Shown here in pieces: positions 41,406-52,008 of a DNA stretch of 55,419 bases. Numbering within the stretch: position 1 is the stretch's first letter; every line of letters begins with the position of its first letter. The notes under the pieces are model-generated. The model saw only the letters and a program-made list of their open reading frames with translations, had not been told where the DNA came from and made no database searches. Position numbers and translations under genes: made by a program. Origin of the DNA: an uncultured Ruminococcus sp. (GTDB lineage Bacteria > Bacillota > Clostridia > Oscillospirales > Ruminococcaceae). Where the stretch lies: contig CADAHS010000019.1 in assembly GCA_902787825.1 (NCBI GenBank), positions 1-55,419 of the forward strand, in the 5' to 3' direction.

Positions 41406-42179
41406 TTATACGCTTATTGCTTTTTTCATTTCACCGACATACTCACCCACGGGTCCTGCCGCTTCTTTGCCGTGCTCGGCTATCTGCTTGACTATTGCCG
41501 AGCCGACGATAACTCCGTCTGCATACTGTGACATTTCCTTTGCCTGCTCGGGTGTAGAGATGCCGAACCCGACTGCACAGGGCACGCTTGTATTCTCACG
41601 GATAACGCTTACGAGCTTTGAGATGTCGGTGGTTATCTTCGACCTCATTCCGGTCACGCCAAGTGACGAAACGATATAGATAAAGCCGTCAGCCTCTTTT
41701 GCTATCATTGCAGCTCTGCCTTCTGAGGTCGGTGCGATCAGTGATATAAGATCCACTCCGTACTGTCTGCATATCGGCAGGAACTCATCTTTTTCCTCAT
41801 ACGGAAGATCCGGCAGTATCAGCCCGTCAATACCGATACGCTGACAGGTGCTGATGAACTTTTGTGCGCCGTATGAGAAAACAACGTTTGCATATGTCAT
41901 AAACACCAGCGGAACGCTCACGTCCTCACGCAGCTGCTCAACGAATGCAAATATCATATCCGTTGTCACTCCGCCCGAGAGCGCTCTGATATTTGCGCCC
42001 TGAATGACAGGACCCTCAGCAGTCGGGTCGGAAAACGGTATGCCAAGCTCGACAAGGTCTGCGCCGTTTTTCACCATTTCACGAACTATCTTTCCGGTCG
42101 TTTCAAGATCGGGGTCGCCGCAGGTCACAAACGGAATGAAAGCCTTGCCGTTTTCAAAAGCCTTAGCGATATTACTCAT
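41406..42179 (-). CDS. trpA: Tryptophan synthase alpha subunit
   Basis: The 257-residue protein starts at the ATG 42177-42179 ([20 protein letters not shown]) after GGGGAGGATATCT, overlapping the end of trpB by eight bases. Catalytic Glu is in [20 protein letters not shown] and catalytic Asp in [10 protein letters not shown]; the substrate-binding [13 protein letters not shown] loop is intact. It splits indole-3-glycerol phosphate to indole and glyceraldehyde 3-phosphate and passes indole through the tunnel to TrpB. It is the last gene of the complete trpEGDCFBA operon. Confidence 0.97.
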   Translation of the reverse strand: MSNIAKAFENGKAFIPFVTCGDPDLETTGKIVREMVKNGADLVELGIPFSDPTAEGPVIQGANIRALSGGVTTDMIFAFVEQLREDVSVPLVFMTYANVVFSYGAQKFISTCQRIGIDGLILPDLPYEEKDEFLPICRQYGVDLISLIAPTSEGRAAMIAKEADGFIYIVSSLGVTGMRSKITTDISKLVSVIRENTSVPCAVGFGISTPEQAKEMSQYADGVIVGSAIVKQIAEHGKEAAGPVGEYVGEMKKAISV

Positions 42180-43362
42180 AGATATCCTCCCCTCTGTATC
42201 GTGCGATAGCCGCACAGTCCTTATCTCCTCTGCCCGAGATCGTCACTATGATTATCTTATCCTTATCCATTGTCGGCGCAAGCTTCATAGCGTAAGCGAC
42301 GGCGTGAGCAGATTCTATCGCAGGTATTATGCCCTCTGTGCGTGAAAGGAACTCGAACGCATCTACCGCTTCATCGTCCGTAACGGGAACGTATTCTGCC
42401 CTGCCGATATCGTGAAGATAAGCGTGCTCGGGTCCTACGCCGGGGTAATCCAGTCCTGCGGAGATAGAGTAAACAGGTGCGATCTGACCGTACTTATCCT
42501 GGCAGAAATAAGACTTCATTCCGTGGAATATGCCGAGTCTTCCGGTGTTGACGGTAGCGGCAGTTTCAAAGGTGTCGATACCTCTGCCCGCAGCCTCGCA
42601 GCCTATCAGACGAACGTCTTTATCATTGATGAAATTGTAAAAGCTCCCTATTGCGTTGGAGCCTCCGCCGACACACGCTATAACAGCGTCAGGAAGTCTT
42701 CCCTCTTTTTCGAGTATCTGCTGTCTTGCTTCCTTGGAGATCACCGACTGGAAGTCACGAACGATAGTCGGGAACGGGTGCGGACCCATTACCGAGCCAA
42801 GGCAGTAATGCGTATCGGCAATACGGCTGGTCCACTCTCTCATCGCTTCGGAAACGGCATCTTTGAGTGTTGCGGTACCGCTTGTGACAGGCACGACCTT
42901 TGAGCCGAGCAGACGCATACGATACACGTTGAGCGCCTGACGCTTGGTGTCCTCCTCGCCCATGAACACAACACACTCCATTCCCAGCAGCGCAGCAGCA
43001 GTTGCAGCTGCAACACCGTGCTGACCTGCGCCTGTTTCTGCGATAAGGCGTGTTTTGCCCATTTTCTTTGCAAGCAAAGCCTGACCCAGAACGTTGTTTA
43101 TCTTGTGCGAGCCAGTGTGGTTGAGATCCTCACGCTTGAGATATATCTTTGCACCGCCCAGCGTTTTTGTCAGCTTGTCTGCATAGTATAGCAGCGACGG
43201 TCTGCCTGCGTAATTTGCCAGCAGCTCGTTAAGCTCTCTGACAAAGTCGGGGTCGTTTTTGTAATGCTCATAAGCCTGCTCAAGCTCGATAACAGCATTC
43301 ATCAGCGTTTCGGGAATATACTGTCCGCCGTGTATACCGAAACGTCCCTTTGGGTTTGTCAT
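42172..43362 (-). CDS. trpB: Tryptophan synthase beta subunit
   Basis: The 396-residue protein is the usual TrpB1 length and starts [20 protein letters not shown]. The PLP lysine lies in [35 protein letters not shown] is the conserved substrate loop, and [15 protein letters not shown] binds the cofactor phosphate. It condenses indole with serine to give tryptophan. It ends eight bases inside trpA and begins three bases after trpF, so it is tightly coupled with its partner. Confidence 0.98.
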   Translation of the reverse strand: MTNPKGRFGIHGGQYIPETLMNAVIELEQAYEHYKNDPDFVRELNELLANYAGRPSLLYYADKLTKTLGGAKIYLKREDLNHTGSHKINNVLGQALLAKKMGKTRLIAETGAGQHGVAAATAAALLGMECVVFMGEEDTKRQALNVYRMRLLGSKVVPVTSGTATLKDAVSEAMREWTSRIADTHYCLGSVMGPHPFPTIVRDFQSVISKEARQQILEKEGRLPDAVIACVGGGSNAIGSFYNFINDKDVRLIGCEAAGRGIDTFETAATVNTGRLGIFHGMKSYFCQDKYGQIAPVYSISAGLDYPGVGPEHAYLHDIGRAEYVPVTDDEAVDAFEFLSRTEGIIPAIESAHAVAYAMKLAPTMDKDKIIIVTISGRGDKDCAAIARYRGEDIYE

Positions 43363-43364
43363 AT

Positions 43365-43973
43365 TTATCTTTCCTTTCTCACAGCTGCCACGAAGGCTGC
43401 CATTTTGTTTTTATCCTTCGATCCGTCCGTTTCAAGGCTGCTGCTTGCATCGACTGCGAACGGGTGAAGCTTTTGTATCGCCTCGCCGACATTTTTATCG
43501 GTCAGTCCGCCTGCAAGAAAGAACGGTCTTTGTATATCTTTTATGAGCGAGTGGTCAAAGGTCTTTCCCGTACCGGTGCCGGAATCAAGAAGTACATAGT
43601 CAGCCGCAGATGCCTGAGCACTGCGGATATCCTGCCCGCTTTTTATTCTGAAAGCCTTTATTATCGGTTTGCCGGACATTTCACGCAGCCTGTGGATATA
43701 GTCATCGTCCTCGTTTCCGTGCAGCTGTATGATATCAAGCTTTTGGGTGTAGTATTGCACGATATTCTCTATCGGCTCGTTTACGAACACGCCGACTTTT
43801 TTTGCGTCAGACCGGCGATCGTCAAGCTGAGCTGCAAGCTCGCAGAATTTGCCTTGTCCGATCGAGCGCCGAAATCCGTCGGTGAGGATAAAACCGACAT
43901 AGTCCGCCTTCAGCTCTGCTGCGGCAAGAACGTCAGAAGGCTGCATCATTCCGCACAGCTTTATCCTTGTCAT
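43365..43973 (-). CDS. trpF: Phosphoribosylanthranilate isomerase
   Basis: The 202-residue protein opens [15 protein letters not shown] with the catalytic Cys (KxCG), has [19 protein letters not shown] and ends with [15 protein letters not shown] and [17 protein letters not shown], the phosphate-binding landmarks of TrpF. It performs the Amadori rearrangement from PRA to CdRP. Start and trpC stop overlap (TAATG). It is a separate protein, not fused to TrpC as in enterobacteria. Confidence 0.95.
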   Translation of the reverse strand: MTRIKLCGMMQPSDVLAAAELKADYVGFILTDGFRRSIGQGKFCELAAQLDDRRSDAKKVGVFVNEPIENIVQYYTQKLDIIQLHGNEDDDYIHRLREMSGKPIIKAFRIKSGQDIRSAQASAADYVLLDSGTGTGKTFDHSLIKDIQRPFFLAGGLTDKNVGEAIQKLHPFAVDASSSLETDGSKDKNKMAAFVAAVRKER

Positions 43974-44755
43974 TATCCGTCACCTCTGAGCTGAGCAAGC
44001 TTAGCTGCAATGTCAGGCGCTCTCATCAGCGTTTCGCCGATAAGCACCGCATCTGCGCCGATGCTTTCAAGCTTTTGCACATCGCTGCGCTGTGTGACGC
44101 CGCTTTCAGAGACAAACAGCACATCGCTTGGCACAAGCTGCCTTAAACGGCTGCTGTTATCTGTATCCACCGAAAAATCAGCAAGGTTGCGGTTGTTGAC
44201 ACCTATTATCCTTGCGCCGGAGCTTACCGCAGCTTTTACCTCATCTTCGGTATGAGCCTCGACAAGCGCTGAAAGCCCAAGCTCGCTGCACAAGTCAAGA
44301 TAGCTTTCCAGCTGCGCCGGGGAAAGTATCGAAACGATAAGCAGCACTGCTTTTGCGCCAAGGAGCTTTGCCTGATATATCATATACTCGTCCACGGTGA
44401 AATCCTTGCGCAGACAGGGTATGCTGACATTCGCAGCTATCTTTTCAAGATAATCATCGCTTCCGAGGAACCTTGTCGGCTCGGTCAGAACGGATATGCA
44501 GTCTGCACCTGCGCTTTCGTACTGCATCGCAATATCAAGATAGGGAAAATCCTGTGCGATGATGCCCTTTGAGGGACTTGCTTTTTTGCACTCGCATATG
44601 AACGAGAGTCCGCCGCTGCTAAGAGCTGTTTCAAATTCAAACGTTCCCTTCGGCTGCGCACAGGCAAGCTGCTTTATCTGCTCCGGGGCAACAGCTTTCT
44701 TTGCCTGCCGGACTCTTTGCTTTGCGCTGTCCGCAAGGATTTCAAGTATATTCAT
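43973..44755 (-). CDS. trpC: Indole-3-glycerol phosphate synthase
   Basis: The 260-residue protein starts after TAGGAGATATAA. It has SFICECKKASPSKGII (catalytic Lys), PCLRKDFTVDEYMIYQAKLL, IIGVNNRNLADFSVDT and VSESGV, all TrpC hallmarks. It closes CdRP to indole-3-glycerol phosphate. It is fourth in the operon. Confidence 0.97.
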   Translation of the reverse strand: MNILEILADSAKQRVRQAKKAVAPEQIKQLACAQPKGTFEFETALSSGGLSFICECKKASPSKGIIAQDFPYLDIAMQYESAGADCISVLTEPTRFLGSDDYLEKIAANVSIPCLRKDFTVDEYMIYQAKLLGAKAVLLIVSILSPAQLESYLDLCSELGLSALVEAHTEDEVKAAVSSGARIIGVNNRNLADFSVDTDNSSRLRQLVPSDVLFVSESGVTQRSDVQKLESIGADAVLIGETLMRAPDIAAKLAQLRGDG

Positions 44756-44764
44756 TTATATCTC

Positions 44765-45784
44765 CTATCTGTTGGATATCTCGATGACCTTTTGCAGCGT
44801 TTCATATGCCCTGCCGCTGTCGATAAGCCCGGCTGCGAGCTTCACGCCGTCTGCGATGCTGTCTGCTTTTTCGCCTACACACAGCGCTGCGCCTGCATTG
44901 AGAAGCACCGCATCCCGCTTTGCTCCCTTCTCCTCGCCCTTGAGTATACTTATTGTAGTTTGCGCATTTTCCTGCGGGGTGCCGCCTTTGATATCCTCGT
45001 GGGTGCCGCCTGCAAGACCGAACTGTTTTGGCTCGATATCATAGCTTTTGAACCAGCCCTCCTTGAACTCGCAGATATGAGTCGGGGCTGCGACAGATAT
45101 CTCGTCCAGCTTATCTGTCCCGTAAACGACCATTCCACGCTTTACGCCGAGGTTCATCAGCACCTGCGCAAGCGGCTCAACGAGCGAACGGTCGTAAACG
45201 CCGAGCAGAAACCGCTTCGGGCTTGAGGGGTTGGTGAGAGGTCCGAGAATATTGAACACAGTTCTTATGCCAAGTTCTTTTCTGATAGGTCCGACATATT
45301 TCATAGAGGTGTGGTATTTCTGTGCGAAGAAGAAGCAGAAGTTGGTCTCATCAAGCATCTCACGGCACTTGTCAACGTCCTGCTGGATATTGATGCCAAG
45401 AGCTTCAAGGCAGTCTGCCGTTCCGCACAGTGACGATGCAGCACGGTTGCCGTGCTTTGCGATCTTGACACCTGCTGAAGCCACGACCATTGCGGAGGTG
45501 GTGGAAATATTGAAGCTATGGGCGTTATCTCCGCCTGTGCCGACTATCTCCATAAGGTCGTCGTCGTTTTCAAACTTCGTTGCTGCGTCACGCATTGCAG
45601 CAGCGCAGCCTGCTATCTCGTCGATAGTTTCGGACTTTGTTGACTTTGTGGAAAGGGCGGCAAGGAAGGCTGCGTTTTGTGTTGCAGATGTCTTTCCTGC
45701 CATTATCTCGCTTATGACCTCATACGCCTCATCATATGTGAGGTCCTGCTTATCTACTATTTTAACTATTGCTTTCTCTATCAT
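44765..45784 (-). CDS. trpD: Anthranilate phosphoribosyltransferase
   Basis: The 339-residue protein starts after AAGGAGGAAATCACA. It carries [18 protein letters not shown] (PRPP loop), [21 protein letters not shown] and [18 protein letters not shown], all intact. It transfers phosphoribose from PRPP to anthranilate. It is unfused to TrpG, which is encoded just upstream. Confidence 0.97.
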   Translation of the reverse strand: MIEKAIVKIVDKQDLTYDEAYEVISEIMAGKTSATQNAAFLAALSTKSTKSETIDEIAGCAAAMRDAATKFENDDDLMEIVGTGGDNAHSFNISTTSAMVVASAGVKIAKHGNRAASSLCGTADCLEALGINIQQDVDKCREMLDETNFCFFFAQKYHTSMKYVGPIRKELGIRTVFNILGPLTNPSSPKRFLLGVYDRSLVEPLAQVLMNLGVKRGMVVYGTDKLDEISVAAPTHICEFKEGWFKSYDIEPKQFGLAGGTHEDIKGGTPQENAQTTISILKGEEKGAKRDAVLLNAGAALCVGEKADSIADGVKLAAGLIDSGRAYETLQKVIEISNR

Positions 45785-45797
45785 TGTGATTTCCTCC

Positions 45798-46358
45798 TTA
45801 AAGTTTTATGAAATTTTCTAACATCTGTTTTCCAAGCGGAGTGAGTATCGACTCGGGGTGGAACTGTACCCCGAAGATCGGATATTGTCTGTGCTGCACT
45901 GCCATTACCTCGCCGTCGGTCGTGCGGGCGGTAACTTTCAGGCACTGCGGCAGTCCGTCAGCTGCAAGCGAATGGTACCTTGCGACCAGAGTTTGCTGCG
46001 GCAATCCACAAAAAAGCGGACTTTGCGTATCAAGCTCGGCAGTGCTCTGCTTGCCGTGCATAAGTCTTTTTGCGTGGACTATCTGTGCACCGTATGCCTG
46101 ACAGATAGCCTGGTGACCAAGGCACACGCCAAGGGTGGGTATCTCTTTTGAGATAGTTGCTGCGACCTCGACGGTGACACCTGCGTCCTGCGGTCTGCCC
46201 GGACCGGGTGAAAGGATTATTTTCTGCGCTGACAGATCCCTGATCTGCTGCACGGTAAGCTCGTCATTGCGTATCACTCTGATGTCGGGGTCAAGCTCTC
46301 CGACAAGCTGATAAAGATTATATGAAAAGCTGTCGTAGTTATCTATGAGAAGTATCAT
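45798..46358 (-). CDS. trpG: Anthranilate synthase glutamine amidotransferase subunit
   Basis: The 186-residue protein opens [20 protein letters not shown]. It has the oxyanion strip [11 protein letters not shown], the nucleophile Cys in [14 protein letters not shown] and the His/Glu pair in [12 protein letters not shown]. It supplies ammonia to TrpE. Its ATG overlaps the trpE stop (TGATG) after GGAGGTGGAC. Some Firmicutes share this subunit with folate synthesis (PabA); no pab gene is in the window. Confidence 0.95.
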   Translation of the reverse strand: MILLIDNYDSFSYNLYQLVGELDPDIRVIRNDELTVQQIRDLSAQKIILSPGPGRPQDAGVTVEVAATISKEIPTLGVCLGHQAICQAYGAQIVHAKRLMHGKQSTAELDTQSPLFCGLPQQTLVARYHSLAADGLPQCLKVTARTTDGEVMAVQHRQYPIFGVQFHPESILTPLGKQMLENFIKL

Positions 46359-47821
46359 CAGTCCACCTCCTGTGCGGCTCTGAGGGCTTCAACGACAGCC
46401 GCAGCCTTGTTGATGCTCTCCTGATATTCGTTTTCAGGCACAGAATCTGCAACTATGCCTGCTCCGCTGCGGACAAAGACCTTGCCGTTTTTCTTGAACG
46501 CAGATCGTATGGCGATGCAGGTATCAAGATTTCCGGTGAAGTCGATATAACCTATCGCACCGCCGTAAAGTCCGCGCTTGTTGTTCTCAAGCTCAGCGAT
46601 CAGCTGGCAGGCTCTGATCTTCGGAGCGCCCGAAAGCGTCCCCGCAGGAAGCACCGCCTTTACTGCATCAAGCGCATCGCAGTCATCTCTTATCTCACCG
46701 CACACGGTAGATCCGATATGCATAACATGGGAGTATCTCTGGATACATTTATAGCGCTCAACTCTGACCGTGCCGAACTTGCTTATCCTGCCAAGATCGT
46801 TACGCCCAAGATCGACAAGCATATTGTGCTCGGCAAGCTCTTTTTCATCGGCAAGCAGCTCGCTCTCAAGGGCTTTGTCCTGTTCGTCGGTCTTTCCCCT
46901 GGGTCGTGTCCCTGCAAGCGGAAATGTGTGCAGCACGCCGTCTTCAAGCTTGACAAGCGTTTCGGGAGATGCGCCTGCTATCTCAACGTCTGTTCCGGAA
47001 AAGTAGAACATATACGGTGAGGGGTTGCTTGTTCGCAGTATGCGGTAGGTATTGAGCAGGCTGCCCTCATATTCGGCGCAAAGGCGGTTTGAGAGCACGA
47101 TCTGGAAGATATCGCCCTCGGTGATATGTGATTTTGCCTTGTTGACCATGTCGCAGAACTGCTGCTTTGAGAAAAGCTCGCCGACCTCACTTCTGAGCCT
47201 TCCGCCCGGTTCATCGCACGGCTTTCCGCTGCTGAGCAGCGCTGCCATCTGCCTCAGCTCATCGCAGGCTTTGACATAGCTGTTTTCAACGTCGCTGAGT
47301 CTGACATTTGCGATCAGCACTATCCTTCCACGATAGTTGTCAAAGGCAATGACCTTATCAAAAAGCATCAGGTCTGCGTTTTTGAAATGCTCGCTGTCGT
47401 CGGTGGGAAGCTTGACACAAGGCTCGCTGTATCCGATAAAATCGTAGGAGAAATACCCCACAAGTCCGCCGGTGAACGGCGGCAAGCCCTCTATCCTGGG
47501 GCTTTTATAGTCTGAAAGCAGTTTGCGGATATACAGGGTCGGGTCATTTGTCACTATCGTTTCGCTGCCGATGGTAAGCCTGTCGTCGTCACAGGTCAGA
47601 CAAAGCTCGGGATCGTATCCCATGAACGACCATCGCCCCCATTTTTCCCTGTCCTCTGCGGATTCGAGCAGATAACAGTGGTCTGATACATTTTTGAGTA
47701 TCTTCACCGCATTGATAGGTGTACAGATATCCGCAAGCAGCTCACAGCTGATCGGCATTATATCATATCTGCCGTCGGCGGCATATTCTTTTGCGGTCTC
47801 AATTCCCGGGTAGATCTTCAT
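46358..47821 (-). CDS. trpE: Anthranilate synthase component I
   Basis: The 487-residue protein starts after GGAGGTGCCTT, directly beyond the T-box terminator. The tryptophan feedback motif LLES is present (YLLESAEDREKWGRWSF). The chorismate-binding domain has FQIVLSNRLCAEYEGSLL, AGTRPRGKTDEQDKALE, VDLGRNDLGRIS, PAGTLSGAPKIRACQLI and RSGAGIVADSVPENEYQE. It makes anthranilate from chorismate with TrpG. First structural gene of the operon, so it is subject to both T-box control and probable feedback inhibition. Confidence 0.97.
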   Translation of the reverse strand: MKIYPGIETAKEYAADGRYDIMPISCELLADICTPINAVKILKNVSDHCYLLESAEDREKWGRWSFMGYDPELCLTCDDDRLTIGSETIVTNDPTLYIRKLLSDYKSPRIEGLPPFTGGLVGYFSYDFIGYSEPCVKLPTDDSEHFKNADLMLFDKVIAFDNYRGRIVLIANVRLSDVENSYVKACDELRQMAALLSSGKPCDEPGGRLRSEVGELFSKQQFCDMVNKAKSHITEGDIFQIVLSNRLCAEYEGSLLNTYRILRTSNPSPYMFYFSGTDVEIAGASPETLVKLEDGVLHTFPLAGTRPRGKTDEQDKALESELLADEKELAEHNMLVDLGRNDLGRISKFGTVRVERYKCIQRYSHVMHIGSTVCGEIRDDCDALDAVKAVLPAGTLSGAPKIRACQLIAELENNKRGLYGGAIGYIDFTGNLDTCIAIRSAFKKNGKVFVRSGAGIVADSVPENEYQESINKAAAVVEALRAAQEVD

Positions 47822-47852
47822 AAGGCACCTCCGTCTGAAATCATTTTGAAAA

Positions 47853-48140
47853 CAAAAAAACGTCCTTGAACAAAGCTTTTAAGCTCTGTCAAGGACGAAT
47901 AAATCTTTATCCGCGGTGCCACCTTGATTTGCAGCGCTGACGCTGCACACTTAGCAGGATACCATCATATCCCCGGCAACTAACGTATGCCAACACGTCA
48001 CAGAATACTCTGCCCTATCCGGACATTTGACTGCGCCCTCAGCGGTCCATTTGATGACTTGTTTTTCACCCGACTCTCAGCAACACGGGCTCTCTGTGGA
48101 AGCATCATCACCGTTATCTCCGCCTCAACGGTTTGTGGAA
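47853..48140 (-). ncRNA. Tryptophan T-box leader
   Basis: On the minus strand the leader ends with the T-box sequence AAGGTGGCACCGCGG (47911-47925), followed by an intrinsic terminator CGTCCTTGA/TCAAGGACG (47861-47897) and a run of T (47853-47860). Upstream, Stem I includes a GCTGAGAG-like bulge and the specifier loop AAATGGACC, with codon UGG at 48047-48049. Uncharged tRNA-Trp should pair with the specifier and the T-box bulge, favour the antiterminator and switch on trpEGDCFBA. Confidence 0.95.
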
Positions 48141-48148
48141 TTTTTCAC

Positions 48149-48177
48149 ATTATAGCACCTTGGTTATCATTTGTCAA
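48149..48177 (-). promoter_or_regulatory. Promoter of the trp operon
   Basis: Minus-strand TTGACA (48172-48177), 17-base spacer, TATAAT (48149-48154), consensus at both hexamers, just upstream of T-box Stem I. Confidence 0.85.
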
Positions 48178-48308
48178 GCATCTTCATCAAAAAAAATTCC
48201 GACTTTTTTATCCGTGGGGTGCTTTGCACGCAGCAGAGGCTGTATTGAGGGCATATTCATGCGTGCGTACAAAAATTAGATAAAAAATATAAATAATTTT
48301 GAAAAGAG

Positions 48309-48337
48309 TTGAAATGCAGCTCCATTCGTGATATAAT
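48309..48337 (+). promoter_or_regulatory. Promoter of the HD-GYP fusion operon
   Basis: TTGAAA (48309-48314), 17-base spacer, TATAAT (48332-48337) with extended -10 CGTGA. The leader contains a CAAACAA/TTGTTTG hairpin at 48355-48373. Confidence 0.65.
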
Positions 48338-48441
48338 GAATTTAGGTATTACCAAACAAAAACATTGTTTGACAGCTTTAACATATTTAACATACAATGC
48401 GCCCCGAAACAACAGTGGGTGATTATGAGGAAGGAACAGGG

Positions 48442-51400
48442 ATGCAGATGTCCGAAAAAAAAAGAAGTGGTTTTGCAAGCAGCATTTTAACTGTGCTGAT
48501 AATGCTTTTGTGCATCGCAGTGAACTATGCGGGGCGTGAGCTTTCACAAAGCTTATCTCTGCCGTTCTGGCTGGATACGTTCGGCACGTTATTCGCCGCC
48601 TACACAATGGGACCGATATCCGGCGCTATCGTGGGTGTTTCCAGCAATGTTGTGTTTTCCATCTGGAGGAGCCTGTCGCTGATATATGCCCCTGTAAGCA
48701 TCTTTATCGGGCTTTCGGCAGGTATATTTGCAAGGAAAAAATATTTCAACACGCTTTTTCACACGATGACTGCCGCAGGCGCTGTCGCTACGGGCGCAAT
48801 GGTCATCTCGTCGCTGCTGAACATCTTCAGCAACGACTGCCTGACCTCAAACCTCTGGGGTGACGGCGTAAGGGACTATCTCATAGAAAACGGCGTGAAC
48901 AAGATACTTGCGCTGTTTATCGGCGAGCTGTACATCGAGTTCCCTGACAAGCTCATCACTGCGTTGTCAATGTTTTTGCTTATCAAAATAGTACGCAGGG
49001 TAAGAAAGAAGAAAAAAGGAGAGCTTGCAAGGCAGGCAGCTGCCGGGGCTGCGGCAATAACAGTTTGCCTGACGATGCTGCTGCCGGTGTCGGACATCAA
49101 TGCAAGCGCTGAGGAAAGCGACACGCAGATATCTTATATACAGACGGTATACAACGGCGAGAACGGACTTTCCTGCGGTCACGCAAATGCGATAGCACAG
49201 ACCGGCGACGGTATTCTGTGGATAGGCACCTATGCGGGACTTTATCGCTACAACGGCAGTGAGTTCGTGCACATGAAAGAGCTTGAGGAGGTAAGAAACG
49301 TCAACTGTATGTTCGTTGACAGCGAAAGCCGCCTCTGGATAGGCACCAACGACAACGGCATCGTTTTGCTCATAAACAACAAGGTCACCAATGTCATCAA
49401 CTCAAAGGACGGTCTGCCGTCGGATTCTATAAGGTCGATCGTTCAAAGCTCTGACGGAAGCTATTATATCGGCACATCTTCAGAACTTGTCACGCTGGAG
49501 CTGAAAATAGGGCTGAGCGTCAAAGAACAGATACCGCAGGTTGGACGTGTTGACAGAATGAGTGCAGACACCAAAGGCAACGTTGCCGCAGTCAATAACG
49601 AAGGCAAACTGTTCATCATCAACGGCTCAAAGGTCGTTGCTTCACTGGATAGCGCAGAGAACGGTCAGACGCTGAGCTGCTGCAATTTTGCCGGCGACGG
49701 AACGCTTTATGTGGGAACGACAGAAGGTATTGTAAGCAATTACAGCTTTAAGGACGGCGAATTCAAGAATTTAAGAAATATCAACTGCACCGATGTCACC
49801 AAAATAAACAACATCTACCCGGATCAGGGCGGACTGACATGGGTCTGCGCTGACAGCGGCATAGGATACATCAACAGGCGTGGACTGTATTTCAGCCAGA
49901 AAACAGGTGACTACAACCACTCGATAGAAAGCATGGAATGTGACTATCAGGGTAATATGTGGTTCGCTTCGTCAAGAATGGGACTTCTGAGAATGTCAAG
50001 GTCCTCTGTTACAGATATCTACGCAGATACGGGGATCCAACGCAGTGTAGTGAACACTACGGCTATCCGCAGCGGACTGCTTTACGCAGGCTCGGACGAC
50101 GGTCTGAGAATCATCAGCACTGTTTCAAAAACAAGCTATGAAACCGAGCTTACCGATCTTCTCAAAGGCACACGAATAAGGTGCATAATCACAGACAAAA
50201 GTGATAACATATGGATATGCAGCTATGGAAAGGGTCTGGTGTGCGTTGACAGATACGGCAGGATAACCAGATACTCCGATCTTTTACCCGAGCTTGGCGA
50301 ACGTGTAAGGGTATGCTATGAGCTTACAGACGGAACGATCGCTGTCAGCACGTCAAACGGAGTGTTCTTTATAAAAGACTCAAAGCTGAAAAAAGCTATG
50401 CCGTTTGACGACAAGACAGGTCACAGCCAGATACTGTGCTTTTTGCAGGTCAAAGACGGTACCCTTTATGCCGGGACCGACGGAAACGGCATTCTCGTAA
50501 TAAGAGACTATGAGCTTGTGGATAAGATCACCCAGTCAGGAGGGCTTTCGTCAGAGGTCATTCTCAGACTGGTCAATGACACCGACGGCAACGGAGTATT
50601 TGTTGTGACATCAAACAGCATCGGGATAATGAAGGACTCACAGGTCAGAACGCTGAAAGCCTTCCCGTATTCAAACAATTATGATGTTATTCTCAACCAC
50701 AACGGAGATATACTCGTTCCCGGCAGCGCAGGCATTTACATTCTTGATAAGAAAAAACTGCTTGCAGGGGAAGAATCAGAGAACCTGCTGCTTAACTCAG
50801 AATACGGTCTTATCTGCTCGCTCACAGCTAATGCGTGGAATGCGATAAGCAAAGACAGGGTGATCTATCTTTCCACCGACCGCGGCGTTTTCAGCATTGA
50901 TATGGACAATTATTTTGTAAGGCAAAGAGCGTTCAGACTTTTCGTGTCCGAGGTCAGACTCGATGAAACGGCAGGCACGATAGACAGAGATACACCGCTG
51001 AGTGTAGATCGTGATGTTGCGAAGATAGAGTTTATCCCGGAAATTATAAACTACTCTCACGATGACCCGACGGTCTCGTATTATCTTGAGGGCTTTGAGG
51101 AAAACTGGACAAATGCTCCTCAGAGTGAGGTAAAGACTATCGCTTATACCAACATTCAGCCCGGCAGCTATACCTTCCACCTTGCAGTGCGTGACGACAG
51201 CGGAAACATCGTTGAGGAAAGCACCTATGATATAATCAAGCAAAAAGCGATATACGACAACGCCTGGTTCAGGTACTATATGATAGCTGTTGCAGGCATT
51301 TTTATCGGCTGGCTGACATGGTTCATCACAAGAACACAGATGCAGCGCACACTTGAATTGCAGCAGACAAAGCTCACCATGGCTTTACAGCAAGTCCAGA

Positions 51401-52005
51401 TGGGCAACGAAACTATCCTTGCTATCGCCAAGACCGTTGACGCAAAGGATCTGCGTACAAGCAAGCACTCTCAGCGTGTTTCTGAGTATTCTGCAATGAT
51501 CGCAAAGGAATACGGCTTCACGGACGAACAGTGCGAGAACCTGCGCAAGGCTGCTCTGCTGCACGACATCGGTAAGATCGCAATTCCCGACAACGTGCTC
51601 AACAAGCCCGGCAGACTGACCGACGACGAGTACGCTGTTATGAAATCCCACGTCACAAGAGGTGCGGAGATACTCAAGGACTTCACCCTTATCGACCACG
51701 TTGTTGAGGGCGCAAGATACCACCATGAACGCTATGACGGAAGGGGCTACCCGGACGGTCTGAAGGCTGAGGAAATACCGCTGTACGGCAGGATAATCGC
51801 TATCGCAGATGCTTTTGATGCGATGACAGCGAACCGTGTTTACAGACAGAGGCAGGACTTTGACTACGTTCTTGACGAGCTTCACAAAAACAAAGGCACA
51901 CAGTTTGATCCGGAATTGCTGGACATTTTCCTTAAACTGATCGACGACAAGAAGATAGACATTGACGCACTCTACCGAGGCGAGCATCAGAAGGGGGAAG
52001 AATAA
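48442..52005 (+). CDS. ECF-S-like membrane domain / two-component-type beta-propeller / HD-GYP phosphodiesterase fusion
   Basis: The 1,187-residue protein starts at ATG 48442 after GAGGAAGGAACAGGG. Residues 1-190 carry about six membrane helices resembling an energy-coupling-factor substrate-binding component (PFWLDTFGTLFAAYTMGPIS, SIFIGLSAGIFARKKYF). A further signal-like helix follows (195-220). Residues 233-820 hold reg_prop blades (ILWIGTYAGLYRYNG, RLWIGTNDNGIVLL), then a Y_Y_Y domain (about 860-935, VSYYLEGFEENWTNAP). A transmembrane helix (943-964) and short coiled coil lead to an HD-GYP domain with LLHDIGKIAIPD and HHERYDGRGYPDGL. It should sense an external ligand and degrade c-di-GMP inside. 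Confidence 0.87.
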   Translation: MQMSEKKRSGFASSILTVLIMLLCIAVNYAGRELSQSLSLPFWLDTFGTLFAAYTMGPISGAIVGVSSNVVFSIWRSLSLIYAPVSIFIGLSAGIFARKKYFNTLFHTMTAAGAVATGAMVISSLLNIFSNDCLTSNLWGDGVRDYLIENGVNKILALFIGELYIEFPDKLITALSMFLLIKIVRRVRKKKKGELARQAAAGAAAITVCLTMLLPVSDINASAEESDTQISYIQTVYNGENGLSCGHANAIAQTGDGILWIGTYAGLYRYNGSEFVHMKELEEVRNVNCMFVDSESRLWIGTNDNGIVLLINNKVTNVINSKDGLPSDSIRSIVQSSDGSYYIGTSSELVTLELKIGLSVKEQIPQVGRVDRMSADTKGNVAAVNNEGKLFIINGSKVVASLDSAENGQTLSCCNFAGDGTLYVGTTEGIVSNYSFKDGEFKNLRNINCTDVTKINNIYPDQGGLTWVCADSGIGYINRRGLYFSQKTGDYNHSIESMECDYQGNMWFASSRMGLLRMSRSSVTDIYADTGIQRSVVNTTAIRSGLLYAGSDDGLRIISTVSKTSYETELTDLLKGTRIRCIITDKSDNIWICSYGKGLVCVDRYGRITRYSDLLPELGERVRVCYELTDGTIAVSTSNGVFFIKDSKLKKAMPFDDKTGHSQILCFLQVKDGTLYAGTDGNGILVIRDYELVDKITQSGGLSSEVILRLVNDTDGNGVFVVTSNSIGIMKDSQVRTLKAFPYSNNYDVILNHNGDILVPGSAGIYILDKKKLLAGEESENLLLNSEYGLICSLTANAWNAISKDRVIYLSTDRGVFSIDMDNYFVRQRAFRLFVSEVRLDETAGTIDRDTPLSVDRDVAKIEFIPEIINYSHDDPTVSYYLEGFEENWTNAPQSEVKTIAYTNIQPGSYTFHLAVRDDSGNIVEESTYDIIKQKAIYDNAWFRYYMIAVAGIFIGWLTWFITRTQMQRTLELQQTKLTMALQQVQMGNETILAIAKTVDAKDLRTSKHSQRVSEYSAMIAKEYGFTDEQCENLRKAALLHDIGKIAIPDNVLNKPGRLTDDEYAVMKSHVTRGAEILKDFTLIDHVVEGARYHHERYDGRGYPDGLKAEEIPLYGRIIAIADAFDAMTANRVYRQRQDFDYVLDELHKNKGTQFDPELLDIFLKLIDDKKIDIDALYRGEHQKGEE

Positions 52006-52008
52006 GGC

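Noticed and set aside
41406-47821. Missing or fused step in tryptophan synthesis
   Set aside because: trpE, G, D, C, F, B and A are all present, unfused and with intact motifs; the operon is ordinary.
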